NCBI GenBank assembly: GCA_029778615.1
Contig: JAKOPZ010000105.1
Coordinates: 1-32,112 of the forward strand
Direction of reading: 5' to 3'
Source: Chloroflexota bacterium
Lineage (GTDB): Bacteria; Chloroflexota; Anaerolineae; UBA4142; SHND01
DNA: 32,112 nucleotides
In this document: in pieces, positions 31,620 through 32,112 of the stretch
Position numbering within the stretch: position 1 is the first letter of the stretch
Layout of the letters: each line of letters begins with the position of its first letter
Translations under genes and position numbers: made by a program
Notes under the pieces: model-generated
Database searches by the model: none
What the model saw: only the letters and a program-made list of their open reading frames with translations
Told to the model about the DNA's origin: nothing

Positions 31620-32112
31620 TTTTCGACAGTCATTGTCATTTAACAGCCGAACAATTTGACGCCGACCGTGACGCGGTGATTCAACGGGCGGTGGACGCGG
31701 GCGTGACGCGGATGTTGACGCTCGCGACCGATGTGGCATCAAGTCGCGCGGTGATTGCGCTCGCGGAAAAATTTGATGCGGTGTATTGCGCGATTGGAAT
31801 TCATCCCGAAAGTGTGAGTGAAGCAGAGACTGGAGACTGGAGACTGATTAAAGAGCTCGCGCAACATCCGAAAGTTGTAGCGATTGGCGAAATTGGTTTG
31901 GATTTTTATTGGGATAAAACGACGGCGGATTTACAGCAAAAATTTTTCGAGGCGCAATTGGAGCTCGCGGCGGATTTGAATTTGCCTGTGTGCATCCATG
32001 ACCGCGACGCGCACGAGGCGGTGATGGGAACGTTACGGCGAACGTTCCGTACTGCGGGGCATGATGTAGGGAACGCTCGCCGCAGCGTTCCACTTGTTCG
32101 CAGCGTTCCACT
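31613..32112 (+). CDS. tatD: TatD-family metal-dependent hydrolase, cut by the window edge
   Basis: At least 166 codons of a TatD deoxyribonuclease/hydrolase, open to the right edge. The frame reads (M)ILFDSHCHLTAEQFDAD, with the HCH metal motif. IGIHPESV, VVAIGEIGLDFYWDKT with the metal Glu, and LPVCIHDRDAHEAVM follow, all typical of TatD. The start must be TTG at 31613: two codons upstream is an in-frame TGA (31607-31609), and both lie in the heptamer array. After AHEAVMGTLRR the sequence (FRTAGHDVGNARRSVPLVRS) no longer looks like TatD and is made of repeats. The gene may be interrupted there. Confidence 0.85.
   Translation, partial: MILFDSHCHLTAEQFDADRDAVIQRAVDAGVTRMLTLATDVASSRAVIALAEKFDAVYCAIGIHPESVSEAETGDWRLIKELAQHPKVVAIGEIGLDFYWDKTTADLQQKFFEAQLELAADLNLPVCIHDRDAHEAVMGTLRRTFRTAGHDVGNARRSVPLVRSVP
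31826..31846 (+). repeat. Heptamer array (GAGACTG x3) inside tatD
   Basis: Three identical GAGACTG units encoding part of EAETGDWRL, in the variable stretch between IHPESV and the conserved VVAIGEIGLD. Same core as 9822 and, inverted, 21696. Confidence 0.92.
32081..32112 (+). repeat. Direct repeat CGCAGCGTTCCACT at the window edge
   Basis: CGCAGCGTTCCACT occurs at 32081-32094 and again at 32099-32112, where the window ends, an 18-base period. The preceding bases 32027-32076 also contain GAACGTT/GAACGCT words and their complements, which can fold. It lies in the tatD frame and may be a larger dispersed repeat that continues beyond the edge. Confidence 0.7.

Overview
This window looks like one ordinary chromosomal stretch of a bacterium, most likely of the Chloroflexota (Anaerolineae-like). 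That placement is inference. It rests on a TIGR03557-type F420-dependent oxidoreductase, a Uma2 endonuclease, DUF2330 and DUF2726 proteins, a sulfate adenylyltransferase next to AlkP-superfamily phosphohydrolases, and uniform GC-rich sequence full of CGCG and GCG alanine codons. No phage, conjugative element, rRNA or CRISPR array is visible.

Layout. Positions 1-2960 (minus strand) hold a tRNA-Gly with a perfect-consensus promoter, a hypothetical protein, a secreted phosphoesterase and a small hypothetical gene. Positions 3080-5770 (plus) carry an 896-residue protein that reads as two UxaA (altronate/galactarate dehydratase) units fused head to tail. Positions 5739-6709 (minus) hold a decayed ligase region: a truncated LigD-type ligase, a frameshifted small gene and an intact small basic protein. 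A palindromic REP/MITE-like element follows, then an F420-dependent oxidoreductase and a convergent small hypothetical gene that share a bidirectional terminator.

From 8707 to the right edge every gene is on the plus strand, and most serve surface-glycan or sugar-nucleotide chemistry. Sulfate activation is split between sat (11015) and cysC (15302), with two paralogous AlkP enzymes and a GT-C-like membrane protein beside them. A Gfo/Idh oxidoreductase, a hexapeptide acyltransferase and a DegT aminotransferase match the three steps of WlbA/WlbB/WlbC (WbpB/WbpD/WbpE) 3-acetamido-sugar synthesis, but lie scattered among housekeeping genes (DUF2726, metallophosphoesterase, pdxH, DUF2330). Then come a two-domain rhodanese, GT2 and GT4 glycosyltransferases, a GT-C membrane enzyme, an RMD-like reductase with gmd (GDP-D-rhamnose route), a phosphohexomutase, and a tatD gene cut by the window edge. 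An RHH/PIN toxin-antitoxin-like pair sits after cysC.

The most unusual feature is a set of short tandem arrays with a strict 7- or 8-base period, about fifteen loci between 9.8 kb and 31.9 kb. They use only a few core words (GACGAAC, GAGACTG, GTAGCAG, GTGTCAA, TCACCCAA, GCACTATC, TTTCACA). Some sit in gene junctions as two arrays in opposite orientation, giving long imperfect hairpins. Others lie inside reading frames without breaking them. In three places they supply a stop or start codon. They resemble the heptameric STRR repeats described in cyanobacteria, here in what looks like another phylum. The second unusual item is the double UxaA protein, whose halves have lost complementary sets of conserved residues.
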